The translations under genes were made by a program, and so were the position numbers. This document shows, one piece after another, positions 22,524 to 33,559 of a stretch of 64,000 bases of DNA. Position 1 is the first letter of the stretch. The number at the start of each line of letters is the position of its first letter. This DNA is from Dromiciops gliroides (Eukaryota > Chordata > Mammalia > Microbiotheria > Microbiotheriidae): NCBI RefSeq assembly GCF_019393635.1, contig NC_057867.1:4970821-5034820 (forward strand). Reading direction: 5' to 3'. The notes under the pieces were generated by a model. The model saw nothing but the letters and a program-made list of their open reading frames with translations. It searched no databases and was not told the DNA's origin.

Positions 22524-24112
22524 AATGCACACATGCACTTAGATCACACACTCATCCAGATACTCAGTGCAACCTGAGGAAGGCCTTTGTGCTGTAGTGA
22601 GGGGTTCAGAGCATAGGAAGGCAGGAGACTGGCACATCGTAACTTGGTCATACGGGACAAGGCCTCTACTGTGTGTTATTCAGCCTCTGATTGGGAAGTT
22701 CAAGGCTGGAACCCTGCTCTTTTATCAGGAAATGCTACAAAGCATTTCTGAATCCCTCCTTGTTCTCAGTCATGGACTAAAATGTTGCTCTTCAAGGACC
22801 CCTAGTTCCTCCAGCTTGCAAGTGCTTATCTCTTCATTTTTTGTTTCTTATGATCATTACGAGTCCATCCCTCTTTCATTCCTGGGGAATTCCTCTTTTA
22901 CCCACCCCATGGCCAGTTGGTAACAGTGTCCCATTATCCCTATTCACCAGTGGAGAAAAGAAAGTACTAATGGTAAAGAAATACAAATGTCTGTGGCTTT
23001 CTGGCATTCTTTTTGGGGGCAACCTGAAGCATGGTGCCAACGAAAGGTGGGGAGGTGAACCCCAAAGTTCCCCAGGCCTAGTGGTTTCCTCTTAGCACTT
23101 TTATTCAACCAGCATTGACTGAGGACCTCCTCTCTGGCAGGGGTAGGCAAGCTAGGCACTAGGCACAGAGCTTCAGGAGGAGAGTCTCTTGCCTCAGAGT
23201 GTTTCGGGGCAAGGATAAAACATATACCAATAATGACAATAACGAAAAATGTGATAGGGTAAAAGAGGGATCCAGAGTGCTCCAGGGAAACTTTGACAAG
23301 CAGAGAACAGGTTCAGATTAGAGGGAATCAGGGGAGACTTCTTGGAGGTGACCCCTGAGGTGGTCCTAAAAGGAAGGGAGATTTTCTTTTTATTTTTAAA
23401 ATTCATTTATTATTATTTTTACATTTTAAGCTCCAAGGTATACACACTTGTATTTATCAGTTCTTTCTCTGGGAGTGGATAGCATCTTCCTTCATAGATC
23501 AGTTGATTTGAATATTTATAATACTCAGAATAGCTTAGCTGTTCACAATTGTTCTTTGAACAACGTTGCTCTTACTGTATACAACATTCCCTTGGTTCTT
23601 CTTGTTTCACTCTGCATTATTTCATGCAAGTCTTTCCATGTTTTTCTAAAACCAACATGCTACTCATTTCTTACAGCACAGTAGTATCCCATCACAATCA
23701 TATACCACAACTTGTTTAGCCATTCCCTAATTGATGGGCAGCCCCACAATTTCCAGTTCTTTGCCACCACAAAGAGAACTGCTAGAAATGTTTTAGAACA
23801 TTTTAGAACAAAGTTATTTTCCTATTTCCCTCATCACCTTGGTATTGCTGAGTCAAAGGGTATACAAAGTTTTATAACTCTTTGAGCATAATTCCAGATT
23901 GCTCTCCAAAATGGTTGAATCAGTTCACAGTTCCACCAACAGTGGATTAGTTTCTCAATTTTTCCATATCCCCTCCAACATTTGTCATTTTTTTCCTTCT
24001 ATCATTTTAGCTTGTCTTATAGGTATGAAATGATACCTCAAAGTTTTTTTAGTTTGCATTTATCTAATCAATAGTGATTTAGAACATTTTTCATATGTAT
24101 ATGTATATCAAT

Positions 24113-24117
24113 ATCTA

Positions 24118-24198
<81 letters not shown>

Positions 24199-24533
24199 GT
24201 CTGTCTATCTATCTATCTATCTATGTGTCTATCTATCTATCTATCTATGTATCTATGTATCTATCCATCTATCTGTCTATCTATCTATGTATCTATATAT
24301 CTATCTATGTATCTATGTATCTATCTATGTATCTATCTGTCTATCTATCTATCTGTCTGTCTATCTATCTATGTATCTATCTATGTATGTATGTATCTAT
24401 CTATGTATCTATGTATCCATCTATCTATGTATGTATCTATGTATCTATCTATCTATCCATCTATGTATGTATGTATGTATGTATGTATGTATGTATGTAT
24501 GTATGTATGTATGTATCTATCTATCTTTGATTT
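24113..24533 (+). repeat. (CTAT)n / (GTAT)n microsatellite, about 420 bases
   Basis: CTAT repeats with scattered CTGT, CTAC and GTAT variants, changing to GTAT-rich units after about 24450. It replaces a short stretch of L1 between TTTTTCATATG and TTTGATTTCTTCATC. Confidence 0.98.
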
Positions 24534-25035
24534 CTTCATCCAAAAACTGCCTGTACGTATCCTTTGGTCATTTATCAATTGGGGAATGACTCATTCTTAT
24601 TAATTTGATATTGTTCTCTGTATTTTTGAGATGTGAGATTTTTATCCAAGAAACTTTCTATCAAAAAGTTTCCTCCAGTTTTCTACTTTACTTCTAATCT
24701 TGGCCACATTGGTTCTGTTTGTACAAACCCTTTTCAATTTAATCTAATCAAGATTTTATATCTCACAATACTCTCTATTGTTTATTCATAAATTCTTCTC
24801 CTACCCATAAATCTGATAGTTAATATGTTTTGCTTCTTCTAATTCACTTATGATATCTCCCTTTATGTCTAGGTCATGTGTCCGTTTAGACCTTATCTTG
24901 GTAAATGATGTAAGATATTGGTCTATACCTAGTTTCTGCCAAACTGTTTTCCAGTTTTCCCAACAGTTTGTATCACATAGTGAATTCTTATCCCGAAAGC
25001 TTAAATCTTTAATCTTGTCAAAGACAAGATTATTG

Positions 25036-25184
25036 TTTTGGTTTGGTTTTGCGCAGGGCAATGGGGGTTAAGTGATTTGCCCAGGGTCACACAGCTAGTG
25101 TCAAGTGTCTGAGGCCAGCTTTGAACTCAGGTACTCCTGAATCCAGGGCCAGTGCTTTATCCACTGTACCACCTAGCTGCCCCC
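25036..25184 (-). mobile_element. CORE SINE inside L1
   Basis: Flanked by AAAGACAAGATTATTG (25020-25035) and AAAGACAAGGTTATTG (25185-25200). Confidence 0.92.
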
Positions 25185-25215
25185 AAAGACAAGGTTATTG
25201 TAATAATTTACTACT

Positions 25216-25616
25216 GTGTACAGAGTTTCAGAAGGAGAATCCCTTGCCTCAAGGGACTGTCAGAGTATTTTGGAGGGGACAGGGTAAAACATATATACCA
25301 ATAAGGACAATACCGAAAAATGTTATAGGGTAAAAGAGGGATCCAGAATGATGAGGAGGGGGACAGCTAAGTGGTGCAGTGGATGAAGCACCATCCCTGG
25401 ATTCAGGAGGACCTGAGTTCCAATCTGACCTCAGACACTTGATACTTACTAGCTGTGTGACCCTGGGCAAGTCACTTAACCCTCATTGCCTCGCAAAAAA
25501 CCCCCAAAAAACAAACAAATAGAATGATGAGAGAACAGGTTCAGATTAGAGGGAATCAGGGAAGACTTCTTAGAGTTGACCCCTGAGGTGGTCCTAAAAA
25601 GGAAGGGAGATGTCTA
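25216..25616 (+). repeat. Second copy of array segment 23165-23388, inside L1
   Basis: Begins TTTCAGAAGGAGAATCCCTT and ends CTAAAAAGGAAGGGAGAT. Apart from the SINE at 25356 it follows 23165-23388 closely. Its presence between two halves of one L1 shows a post-insertion rearrangement. Confidence 0.8.
25356..25520 (+). mobile_element. CORE SINE
   Basis: Flanked by AGAATGATGAG at 25345-25355 and 25521-25531. Absent from the partner segment at about 23275. Confidence 0.92.
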
Positions 25617-25997
25617 CTCTTTTCCCACTGATCCACCTTTCTCTTAGCCAGTGCCAGATAGTTTGGGTAGTTACTGCTTTATAGTATAGTTTAAGGGGGC
25701 AGCTAGGTGGTGCAGTGGATAAAGCACTGCCCCTAGATTCAGGAGGACCTGAGTTCAAATCTGGCCTCAGATACTTGACACTTACTAGCTGTGTGACCCT
25801 GGCCAAGTCACTTAATCCTTATTGCCCTGCAAAAAAAAGTCAATTATAGTATAGTTTAAGATCTGGTACTGTTAGACCTCTTTCCTTTACAGTTTCTTCC
25901 ATTCATTTCTTTGATATTTTTGAGCTTTTGTTCTTCCAAATGAATTTCATTAATTGTTTTCTAATGCAATAAAATAAATTTTGGTAATTTAAGAAAT
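25617..25997 (-). mobile_element. L1, right part, antisense
   Basis: Continues the ORF2 sequence of the L1 at 23393-25215 from the TTAGCCAGTGCCAGATAGTT region to AATAAATTTTGGTAATTTAA. Bounded by an 18-base inverted repeat (25625-25642 and 25998-26015). Confidence 0.8.
25696..25843 (+). mobile_element. CORE SINE inside L1
   Basis: Flanked by TTATAGTATAGTTTAAG at 25679-25695 and 25844-25860. Confidence 0.92.
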
Positions 25998-26011
25998 AGA
26001 AAGGTGGATCA

Positions 26012-26055
26012 GTGGAAGAGTGGGTGCCCCAAAGCAGAGCCTTCTCATGCTCTAA
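26012..26055 (+). pseudogene. Partial Rag terminal-exon copy (array unit 3b)
   Basis: Only the last part survives: GAGTGGGTGCCCCAAAGCAG, then AGCCTTCTCATGCTCTAA. It is the one copy that still ends in TAA at the stop position. The left part was lost at the L1 junction. Confidence 0.8.
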
Positions 26056-26739
26056 ATGTCCTCATGTGACCATTTTGGAAGTGGTGGGATTATTATTTTG
26101 ATTCTGGTTTGGCATTACTGGCTGCAGTTTATAGAGAGCCTTGAATGCCAGGCTCAGGAGGTCAGCTTACCAGCCCATCAGGATGAAATAGACTGATGGT
26201 ATTTGAGCAGAAGAAGAGGGTAGTGGTCACAGAGGTGAGGGAGGAGCATTATTATCTTGGCAACTATTTGGCAGTGATGAGTTGGAGAAACCAAGTCAGG
26301 AGGCTTTAGAGAAGATGCAGATGATGGGTGGTCAGGGTCTGGGAGAGGGGTAGCCATGGGAATGGATAAAACATGCTGCACACATGCTATCCCACTTGGC
26401 CCTTGTTAATGCCTAGAGGGATTTGTTCATCATTTGGGAGCAAGCCCATCCAAGAGCCTTCCCAGGAGCCCTTCCCATGCTTCCTGTCTTTTTTCCACTT
26501 TGTAACTAGTGCCTGAAGAAGTTAAGGAAGGAGGGTCTGTGGTGACAGTGTAACAATACTGTCAAGATTGGAGGCCAAGGGGTGAGTGAGCCAGGGCTTG
26601 TGGGGCAGAGAGGGGAGTGCCCTCAGGGCATTGCAGGGGAAGGGTGATAGGGGCAGAATTTCCTGCTTACCAGACCAGGGGGAAATAGGAGGAGGGGAAA
26701 TGGCTGCATTGAAAGAGTGGCACCTGATTATAATTCTGA

Positions 26740-27265
26740 AAACCCTGGACCATGTGCTGTGGGCCACTGGATCCCCTCACCCCTGGACTATTCCAAGAAT
26801 CGCAATTTTCTCTCTTTCCTAGCTCTGGACATTTGGGGGGGGGCAGGGCAATGAGGGTTAAGTGACTTGCCCAGGGTCACACAGCTAGTAAGTGTCAAGT
26901 GTCTGAGGCCAGATTTGAACTCAGGTCCTCCTGAATCCAGGGCTGGTGCTTTATCCACTACAGCACCACCTAGCTGTCCCTCCTAACTCTGGACATTTTC
27001 ACTCGCTCTCCTGAATACCAGAGATGCTCTGCTTCTTTTCTTCTGCCTCCTGCTTCCCTGGCTTCCTTCAGTCCCAGTTCAAATCCCACCTTCTGAGAGA
27101 AGCCTTTCCCTGGTCCTCTCAATGTTCCTGCCTTACTTCTGAGATTCTCTCCAATTTGTCCTGCACATCTCAATTTGTCCGTGTCTTTTCTTCCCCCAGA
27201 AGATTGTTGGCTCCCTTTCTTTGTGTCCCCAGGGCACAGTGCCTGGCATACAGTAGGTGCTTAAT
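26740..27265 (+). mobile_element. L2 3' end within the array unit
   Basis: TTCAAATCCCACCTTCTGAG, GAAGCCTTTCCCTGGTCC and CAGTGCCTGGCATACAGTAG are L2 3'UTR features. Paralogous L2 ends lie at 45940-46470 and 58430-59090. Confidence 0.75.
26835..26980 (-). mobile_element. CORE SINE
   Basis: Flanked by TAGCTCTGGACATTT (to 26834) and TAACTCTGGACATTT (to 26998). Confidence 0.9.
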
Positions 27266-27341
27266 GAATGGACTTGTCTCCCATCCAGCTGCGATGGAAG
27301 CAGCTGGGAGTCAGGACAGTCTCTCTGTGAAAAAGCTTTGT

Positions 27342-27507
27342 AGGGGCAGCTGGATGGCGCAATGGATAGAGCACCGGCCCTGGAGTCGGGGGTACCTGAG
27401 TTCAAATCCGGCCTCGGACACTTGGCACTTGCTGGCTGTGTGACCCTGGGCAAGTCACTTGGCCCCAATTGCCTCACTAAAAAAAAAAAAGAAAAGAAAA
27501 AAAAAAG
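27342..27507 (+). mobile_element. CORE SINE
   Basis: Flanked by AAAAAGCTTTGT on both sides (27330-27341; 27508-27518). CpG-rich core (GGAGTCGGGGGTACC) suggests a fairly young copy. Confidence 0.88.
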
Positions 27508-27790
27508 AAAAAGCTTTGTGATATTGGCCAAATCACTTGATCTCTCTGGGCCTCAGTCTATGAAAGGAGGTGATTAGATGCCCCCTGCTGTGTGTTCTCA
27601 CCCTCAGCCTTTTCAGTGCCACTTTGCTATGTATCTATGAAATCATGCCTTAAGAACCTTCTTGGTGCATTTCCACATTTCCCAGTTTCTCAATATGCAC
27701 ATTGAACTTTCTGTTATGAAGTTATGTGACTCAGTGGGTAGAGAGCCCTGATTTTGGAATCAGTTCATGGCCCTGCATCTGACACTTCCT

Positions 27791-27986
27791 GTTTACAGTT
27801 TTGTTAAGCTTTATTAAATATTTCATTTCTGTTTTCTTCCACATAGCCCAAGAGTGGAAACTTGGGGGGGGGGCAATGAGGGTTAAGTGGCTTGCCCAGG
27901 GTCACAGAGCTAGTAAGTGTCAAGTGTCTGAGGCTAGATTTGAACTCAGGTCCTCCTTTATCTGCTGCAGTATCACCTAGCTGCCC
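27791..27986 (-). mobile_element. CORE SINE carrying 75 extra bases at its 3' side
   Basis: Flanked by ATCTGACACTTCCT (27777-27790) and ATCTGACATTTCCT (27987-28000). The antisense SINE is at 27867-27986; between its 3' end and the left duplication lie about 75 bases of unrelated sequence instead of a plain A-tail. Confidence 0.8.
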
Positions 27987-28330
27987 ATCTGACATTTCCT
28001 AACTGTGACCTTGGGAACATCTCTCAACCTATCAGAACCTCAGGTTCCTCTTCTGGAAAATGGGGATAATATTAGCACCTACCTGCCAGTCCTACCATGA
28101 CTGGCATGTGCCCAAGTATGCAAGGCACTTGGCAAACCTGAAATCATCATAAGCATATCAGCTGTGATTATTAACTGATCTTTATTCCCTCTGATCCAAA
28201 TAGATATGTTTAATGTCCATTTCCAATACTTGACATGGTTCCCATGTGCCTGTTGGAAAGAGTAGGCAATTGTCCCAAAGAAAATGTTGCCTGGCACTCT
28301 GAGGCACCAAATCTGGTGGAGAGGAGACAT

Positions 28331-28345
<15 letters not shown>

Positions 28346-28361
<16 letters not shown>
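28346..28361 (+). repeat. T-run after (CTTTT)n
   Basis: A short TTTTC repeat passes into a run of about 16 T inside the array unit. No SINE or L1 follows it. Confidence 0.8.
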
Positions 28362-29159
28362 GCTTCCCCCCTTTCACATTTTTGTTTATTTGTGTCTTAA
28401 CAGATTTCCTTAGTGATTTGGCCGGAGAAGGGGAGACAACAGGTAGTATAAGATGGCGTCTTTAAGGTCCCTTCAGCTTCAACAGTCAAGGATTCAAAGT
28501 TAGGGGTTCCACACCTTTTGTGTGTGTGTGTGGGGGGCTTTGAGTTGTCTGGTAGACAAGCCTATGGGCCTCTTCTCAAAAGAAGGATTTTAAATTATTA
28601 GATTTCATTTAAACTATGAAACCTTTTTCCCTCGGGGAACAGGAGATTTCATTTCCATGGTTACAGGAGACAAGAGAGCCACATAGCTTGTCCTTTTGTG
28701 TCTAAGGAGGTTTTATAAACAAGGGATGGATTTTTCTGGGAAGCTGGAGCCAGAATCCCAGATAGAGAAACTACAAATGTCTCATCATTGTGCTGAAGTT
28801 CCCACAGTGATATCCACAGAAGGAAAAGCCCCCTGGTCAAGCTTCAGAGAATGAGGGGTTCCAAAGAAAAGGCCTTTGTGAAAGATTCAGGGAAGTGACT
28901 GTCGGAGGTTACCACTACTTTAGTCCAACAATCCCTTTCCATTTTCCTCCAGCAACTTTGATCTCAAAATTGAATGATTGATGGAAAAGCTTGAAGTGTA
29001 TGTGTGTGGGGGTGGGCAACATTAAGGACAACCCAGTTTTCCTTAAAGGAGAGATCCATTCGATTCATGGAGGTAAGGGGGAAATTTATGGGAAGAGAAA
29101 TCCATCCTGGGGACAATAAGGTATTGTTATCATGACTGCTCCTCACCTCACACACATAC

Positions 29160-29300
29160 ATATATACATAGACATATAATATACATAGACATACACCTAT
29201 ATATAGCTAAATCCATATCTGTGCGGGGGATGGGGCATGTATGTATATATTTATTATACATACATTTTATATATATTATAGGTAGACCCTTATATATAGA
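29160..29300 (+). repeat. AT/ACAT-rich simple sequence
   Basis: TATATACATAGACATATAAT and similar motifs; in the paralogues at 20390 and 51840 this stretch is missing. Confidence 0.7.
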
Positions 29301-29707
29301 CATTTTTTTTCATTATTTTGAGAGCAGAGAGATCCCCTGCTAGTAAGCAGTGCTGAGGACATGATGAAGAATGACCCTCCATTCCCATGATACTACCTAC
29401 CATACTGGGCTGACCTCATGCTCACCTGGAAACTTGCCCCAACTCTGGAAAGAAGTGCTGGTAATGACCATGGGCCCCTTCTAGAGGCGAGCCTGTCCTG
29501 AGACTCTCAGGCTGGCCTCAGTCATTGGAATCTCCAGCTAAAGCTTGTAGAAAGGGCAGATGATGGGGCCTCATTTGGCCATAGTTCCAAAATGTTCTCT
29601 AGAATTAAAATGTTCCTATTTTTCCACATCCCCTTCAACATTTGTCATTTTTCTTTTTTGTAATATTAGCCATTCCAGTAGGTATGAAGTGGTACCCCAG
29701 AGTTGGT

Positions 29708-29846
29708 TTTTTTCCTTTTCTTTCTTTTTTTTTAATAACGTATTTTTTTTTCCCCATTACATGTAAAGATAGTTCTCAACTTTTGTTTATACAAGCTTTC
29801 CAATTTCAGATTTTTCTCCCTCCCTCCCCCCTCCCCTAGACAGCAG
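29708..29846 (-). mobile_element. L1 3' end fragment inside old L1
   Basis: Contains TTACATGTAAAGATAGTTCT and CCCTCCCTCCCCCCTCCCCT, the extreme 3' end of the L1 family, in antisense. Confidence 0.8.
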
Positions 29847-29859
29847 ATGATGGGTGGTC

Positions 29860-29861
<2 letters not shown>

Positions 29862-29915
<54 letters not shown>

Positions 29916-29925
29916 TGTATACAGT
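29862..29925 (+). repeat. (GT)n microsatellite
   Basis: Perfect GT run of about 45 bases with a few AT changes at the end. Preceded by GCAGATGATGGGTGGTCAGG, also found at 26317 in an array block. Confidence 0.95.
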
Positions 29926-30212
29926 TGTTTTAATTTGCATTTCTATAATCAATAGTGATTTAGAGCATTCTTTTCACATAACTATAGATAGCATTGATTT
30001 CTCGTTCTGAAAACTGTCTGTTCATATTGTTTGATCATTTACCAATTGGGGAATCACTTGTATTCTTATGAATTTGACTCTGTTCTCTATATATTTGAGA
30101 AATAATGCTTTTATCAAAGAAACTTGCCATAAAAAATTTCCCCCCACCTTTCTGTTTTCCTTCTAAATTTGGTTGCATTGGTTGCAAAGGTTTGCTTGTG
30201 CTAAACCTTTTT

Positions 30213-30348
30213 TTTTACAGGGCAATGAGGGTTAAGTGACTTGCCCAGGGTCACACAGCTAGTGTCAAGTGTCTGAGGCTGGATTTGAACTCAGGTACTC
30301 CTGAATCCAAGGCCAGTGCTTTATCCACTGAGCCACCTAGCTGCCCCA
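30213..30348 (-). mobile_element. CORE SINE inside old L1
   Basis: Flanked by TGCTAAACCTTTTT at 30199-30212 and 30349-30362. Confidence 0.93.
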
Positions 30349-30603
30349 TGCTAAACCTTTTTAATTTAATATAATCAAAATTATCCATTTTATATCCCAT
30401 AATGTTCTGTTTCTTATTTGGCCATAAATTCTTCCCTTAAATTCATAAATCTGATGGGTAAAATATTACATGCTCCCCAATTGATGGTATCACCCTTGAT
30501 GTCTAAATATGTGCCATTTTGATGTTATCTTGGTTTGTGGTGTGACATGTTGGCCTATTACCTAGTTTTCTCTCAAACTGCTTTCCAGTTTTCCTACCAC
30601 TTT

Positions 30604-30749
30604 TTTTTTTTGGCCAGGCAGTGAGGGTTAAGTGACTTGCCCAGAGTCACACAGCTAGAATGTGTCAAAGGTCTGATGCCGGATTTGAACTCAGGTCCTC
30701 CTGAATCCAGGGCCGGTGCTTTATCCACTATGCCACCTAGCAGCCCCCC
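30604..30749 (-). mobile_element. CORE SINE inside old L1
   Basis: Flanked by imperfect TTTCCTACCACTTTT and TTTCCTAACAATTTT. Confidence 0.88.
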
Positions 30750-31370
30750 CTTTCCTAACAATTTTTGCCAAATAGTGATTTCTTGTCCCCAAATCTTGGA
30801 TCTTTTTCTTTTCTAAATGCTAGGTTGCTATGGTCATTTACTACTGTATATTATGTACCTAATCTATTCCTTCCACTTTGTAATACAGTTTGAGATCTAG
30901 TACCCCTAGGCCACCTTCCTTCACATTTTTTCCATTGATTCCCTTGATATTCTTGACCTTTTCTTCTTCCAGATGAATATTGCGATGATTTTTCCTAGGT
31001 CTGTAAAATCAAGTTTTTGATATTTTGATTGGTATGGCACTGAATGAGTAAGTTAATTTAGGTAGAATTGTCATTTTATTCTATTGGTTTGACCTACCCG
31101 TGAAAAATTAATATTTGTCTAATCATTTAGATCTGTTTTTCTGTGTGTGAAAAGTATTTTGTAATAGTGTTCATATAGTTTCTGGGTTTTTCTTGGCACA
31201 TACATTCCCAGGTATTTTATACTGTCTACAGTTATTTCAACTTGAATTTCTACCTCTTCCTGCTGGATTTTGTTGGTAATATATAGAAATGCTAATGATT
31301 TATGAGAGTTTATTTTATATCCTCCAACTTTGCTGAAGTTCTTAACTATTTCAACTAGTTTTTAAAATTT

Positions 31371-31690
31371 TAATTTGATTTTATTTTTTAAAAAAATTTC
31401 CAATTACATGTAAAGATATTTGTTTGAATTCCAAATTTTTCTCCCACACTCCCTTCCCTCCCCCTGAAGCCAGCAAGCAATCTGATATAGATTATACATT
31501 AACAATCATGTTAAACATATTTCCATGTTAGTCATGTTATAAGGAAAGAATCAGAACAAAAGGAAAAAAATACAAGAAAGAATAAAAAACAACAACAATC
31601 TCTTTAGGTATGTCTGTCCTTTGGTTTAGCTTCTCAAGGAGAAAGTTCCTTGATTCGCCCCAGAAAACTTCTGGGGTACCCCAGGCCCAT
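31371..31690 (-). mobile_element. L1 3' end fragment plus unassigned 95 bases
   Basis: 31385-31595 is an L1 3'UTR in antisense (AATTACATGTAAAGATAT, GCAAGCAATCTGATATAG). 31596-31690 (GGTTTAGCTTCTCAAGGAGA) is not L1 that I can place and may belong to the same inserted transcript. Confidence 0.65.
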
Positions 31691-31811
31691 AACAATCTCC
31701 TTGCTAGTATTTTATTTAAAAATTTTACATCAATATTTATTTGGGAAATTGGTCCATACTTTTCTTTCTTTGTTTTTGTTCTTTCTGGTTTAGGTATCAA
31801 CACCATATTTG

Positions 31812-32547
31812 TTTTTTGTTTTTATTTTTAAACATTTTTATTTATTTATTTATTTTTGGGTTTGGTTTTGGGGTTTTCTTGGTTGGGCAATGAGGGTTAA
31901 GTGACTTGCCCAAGGTCACACAGCTAGTAAGTGTCTGAGGTCGGATTTGAACTCAGGTCCTCTTGACTCCAGGGCCAGTGCTCTATCCACTGCGCCACCT
32001 AGCTGCCCCCTAAACATTTTTATTTAAAGTTTTGAGTCCCAAATTTTATTCCTCCTTTCCTTCTCCTCCCTGAGGCAGTAAGCAATCAGATATTGGTTAT
32101 ATATGTGCAATTATGTAAAACATTACCATATGAGTCATTTTGTATAAGAAAACTTGAATAAAATAGGAAAATGAAAGAAAGTAAAAAATGGCATGCTTCA
32201 GTCTGTGTTCAATCAATATCAGTTCTTCCTTTGGAGGTGGATAGTATGCTTCATCATTAGTCCTTTGGGATCATCTTAGATCATTGTATTGCTGAGAATA
32301 GTTAGGTTGTTCACAATTGCTCATAGAACAATAATGCTGTTACCATGCACAACATTCTCCTGGTTCTGCTCACTTCACTATACATCAGTTCATATAACTC
32401 TTTCCACATTTTTCTGAAATCATCCTCTTGTCATTTCTTATAGCACAATAATATTCCATCACCATCATATACCACAGCTTGTTTAGCCATTCCCCAATTG
32501 ATGGGCATTCCTTTGATTTTCAATTCTTAGCCACTACAAAAGAGCTC
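31812..32547 (-). mobile_element. L1 3' end only, antisense, inside old L1
   Basis: L1 3' end motif at 32030-32100; ends at the GATGGGCATTCCTTTGATTT position. Flanked by ACCATATTTGT (31802-31812) and ACCATATTTGT (32551-32561). About 550 bases without the SINE it contains, similar in length to the one at 21758. Confidence 0.85.
31845..32010 (-). mobile_element. CORE SINE inside an L1 3' end
   Basis: Flanked by TAAACATTTTTATTTA (to 31844) and the same motif at 32011-32026. Confidence 0.92.
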
Positions 32548-32650
32548 AGCACCATATTTGTGTTGTAAAAAGGACTCCTTCCTTGCCTATTTTTCCAAAT
32601 AGTTTATTTAATATTGGAATTAACTATCCTTTAAATGTTTGCTACAGAGA

Positions 32651-33210
32651 TCATCTGGTGTCTTCTGGAATACCATCTGCAGGCTTTCCTGACTCCAAGC
32701 CCAGTGTTCTATCCATTGCCTTACCTAGATGCTTATTTGGCTTATTGCAAGGTTTGACTCATTTGACTCCCTCCTTCCTTCCATAGGCATATGCATAGAC
32801 ATACAAATACAACTCATATGCTTATATGCACATATATATGCATACATACAAATAATTCACATACAGTATAATACTCAAAACATGTATAATGCCCAGAGTG
32901 CACATATGTTTACAGGCTTAGAATATACATAATGCACATAAATTTAGATATGAAGAAAATATATAATGCTAATATGTTTACATGCACATAATGCAATACA
33001 TGTGCATAATATGAGCCCATCTACATGTACATAATGCACAAAATATGCATAATATGCATAACACGTACACATCTACATGCATATAATGTACACAATACAC
33101 ATAATGGACTTACATTTACATGCACATAATTTGCATAATACACAAAATGCACATAATATACACACATATACACGTGTACATGCCTATACACATACATGCT
33201 CAAACATATA
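32651..33210. repeat. Unassigned insertion with degenerate CATAATG repeats
   Basis: 32651-32780 includes a SINE-like end (CTCCAAGCCCAGTGTTCTAT). 32780-33205 is built of imperfect ATACATAT and ACATAATGCACATAATG motifs with a loose 12-30 base spacing. Confidence 0.7.
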
Positions 33211-33435
33211 TAGGATAATTTAAATTTTCTATTTCCTCTTCTGTTAACCTGGGTAATTTATATTTTTGTAAATATTTATTTCACTTAGATCGTCAAATTT
33301 ATTGTCATATAATTAGGGGAAATAGCTCCTAATTATACCTTTAATTTCATCTTCATTGGTGGTGAATTTACCCTTTTCATTTCTGAAACTGCTGATTTGG
33401 TTTCCTTCTTTTCTTTTTTTAAAATCAAATGAACC

Positions 33436-33559
33436 GGGGGCAGCTAGATGGCTTAGTGGATAAAGCACCAGCCCTGGATTCAGGAAGACCTGAGTTCAAA
33501 TCCAGCCTCAGGGACTTGACACTTACTAGCTTTGTGACCCCCATTGTCTAGCCAAAAAA
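33436..33559 (+). mobile_element. CORE SINE inside old L1
   Basis: Flanked by AAAATCAAATGAACC at 33421-33435 and 33560-33574. The core has lost the GGCAAGTCACTTAA part. Confidence 0.92.

Larger units (their letters stand above)
21550..23392 (+). repeat. Array unit 3 (left part)
   Basis: Terminal-exon copy (21592), 3'UTR split by an L1 3' end, poly(A)-region 22690-22960, GGCAACCTGAAGCATGGTGC block 22990-23120, and a segment 23165-23388 that is repeated at 25216-25616 inside the following L1. Confidence 0.8.
23393..25215 (-). mobile_element. L1, left part, antisense
   Basis: The 3' end is at 23393; the body runs to TTTACTACTGTGTA at 25215. The frame at 24801-25061 is an ORF2 piece. The sequence stops exactly where the next L1 piece (25617) would continue when compared with the young L1 at about 36800-36825, so both are one insertion later split. 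Confidence 0.85.
26010..29570 (+). repeat. Array unit 3 (right part)
   Basis: Starts with a partial terminal-exon copy, then the GAATGCCAGGCTCAGGAGGTC block (26140-26400), an L2 3' end, a MIR, the AGTAGGCAATTGTCCC block (28210-28330), the TTTCCATGGTTACAGGAGAC block (28650), the AACAAGGGATGGATTTTT block, and the GACCCTCCATTCCCATG block ending near 29560 where old L1 begins. Confidence 0.8.

Noticed and set aside
24095-24603. Long Tyr/Ile/Ser/Leu open frames in three frames
   Set aside because: They are translations of the CTAT/GTAT microsatellite, which has no stop codon in three frames.
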